From positions 1 through 22,592 of the forward strand of contig CAKXKM010000026.1 of assembly GCA_934876235.1 (NCBI GenBank): DNA of 22,592 nucleotides, in the 5' to 3' direction. The DNA is from Collinsella sp. AF02-46-1. GTDB lineage: Bacteria > Actinomycetota > Coriobacteriia > Coriobacteriales > Coriobacteriaceae. The notes beneath the pieces are model-generated. The model was not told the origin of the DNA. It ran no database searches and saw only the letters and a program-made list of their open reading frames with translations. Shown piece after piece: positions 22,329-22,592 of the stretch. Within the stretch, counting starts at the first letter, position 1. Every line of letters starts with the position of its first letter. The translations under genes were made by a program, and so were the position numbers.

Positions 22329-22365
22329 GCGCGGGATCCGGGTTGCTGGGTCCCGCGCTTGTTTT
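22329..22365 (+). terminator. terminator after nanE, within the rapZ leader
   Basis: GCGCGGGA (22329-22336) and TCCCGCGC (22351-22358) form a perfect stem with extra CC/GG pairing inside, followed by TTGTTTT. This is the most classical intrinsic terminator in the window. It lies only 13 bases before rapZ. Confidence 0.75.
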
Positions 22366-22378
22366 CGGGAGGCAGCAC

Positions 22379-22592
22379 ATGCAAAAGGGAGATGCCATGG
22401 ATGCGGCGGAGCGCTCGGAGCGCATCCCCGATATCGTCATCATCACCGGAATGTCCGGATCGGGCCGCACGCAGGCTATGCACGTGTTCGAGGACATGGG
22501 CTATTTTTGCATCGATAACCTGCCTCCGCGTCTGATCGCCCAGCTTGCCGAGCTCGTCGGCATCAATACGGGCGTGGGCAGGCATCTCGCCG
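22379..22592 (+). CDS. rapZ: RapZ/YvcJ-family nucleotide-binding protein, 5' part
   Basis: The first 71 codons are present and the gene runs off the window. ATG 22379 has GGGAGG 6 bases upstream. The P-loop ITGMSGSGRTQAM (about 22-34) and the following FEDMGYFCIDNLPP are diagnostic of RapZ/YvcJ. The Walker A lysine is Arg, a variant I recall as common in actinobacterial members. In E. coli RapZ is an RNA-binding adaptor that controls glucosamine-6-phosphate synthase; in Gram-positives it is a nucleotide-binding protein of less clear role. In actinobacteria it usually heads a rapZ-yvcK-whiA group, which would lie past the window edge. Confidence 0.9.
   Translation, partial: MQKGDAMDAAERSERIPDIVIITGMSGSGRTQAMHVFEDMGYFCIDNLPPRLIAQLAELVGINTGVGRHLA

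Noticed and set aside
22323..22535. A 70-codon plus-strand frame over the terminator and rapZ start
   Set aside because: It begins inside a terminator hairpin; the RapZ P-loop is in the frame from ATG 22379.

Overview
The window looks like chromosomal DNA from a high-GC Gram-positive gut actinobacterium of the Coriobacteriia. Collinsella or a close relative is my best guess, from protein style, codon use (GCC/ATC/AAG-rich), strong AGGAG-type ribosome binding sites and gene content. This is inference; no 16S gene or other marker is present. No tRNA, rRNA, CRISPR array, insertion sequence or phage gene was seen.

Layout. (1) 1-4213, minus strand: a partial HI0933/BaiN-type flavoprotein, an Mrp/NBP35-type iron-sulfur carrier ATPase, and a lipoteichoic-acid-synthase-like membrane sulfatase-fold enzyme. 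(2) 4407-11552, plus strand: uvrA, preceded by a near-consensus SOS-box-like site, then a tight ybaK-murJ-uvrC run. (3) 11918-22277, plus strand: a complete sialic acid (Neu5Ac) uptake and catabolism cassette. It holds a Tat-type lipoprotein solute-binding protein, a DppB-like permease, a permease-ATPase fusion, a second ATPase, two tandem CE7-type alpha/beta hydrolases (the second lacking its nucleophile), nanA, nanK and nanE. (4) 22379-22592: the start of rapZ.

How the cassette would work. The peptide-family (Sat-type) ABC transporter imports free sialic acid. The CE7 esterase plausibly removes O-acetyl groups. NanA cleaves Neu5Ac to ManNAc and pyruvate, NanK makes ManNAc-6-phosphate, and NanE epimerises it to GlcNAc-6-phosphate for nagA/nagB, which must lie elsewhere. 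There is no sialidase and no regulator in the window, which suggests scavenging of sialic acid released by other organisms, or sialidase encoded elsewhere.

Most interesting points: the 366-bp leader before the binding-protein gene can fold as a nested three-way junction; the second CE7 protein is an apparent pseudoenzyme with a missing core segment; the permease-ATPase fusion has lost the usual cysteines of its C-terminal oligo_HPY region; GC-rich hairpins mark most module boundaries; and the cassette sits between uvrC and rapZ, genes that are often neighbours in actinobacteria.
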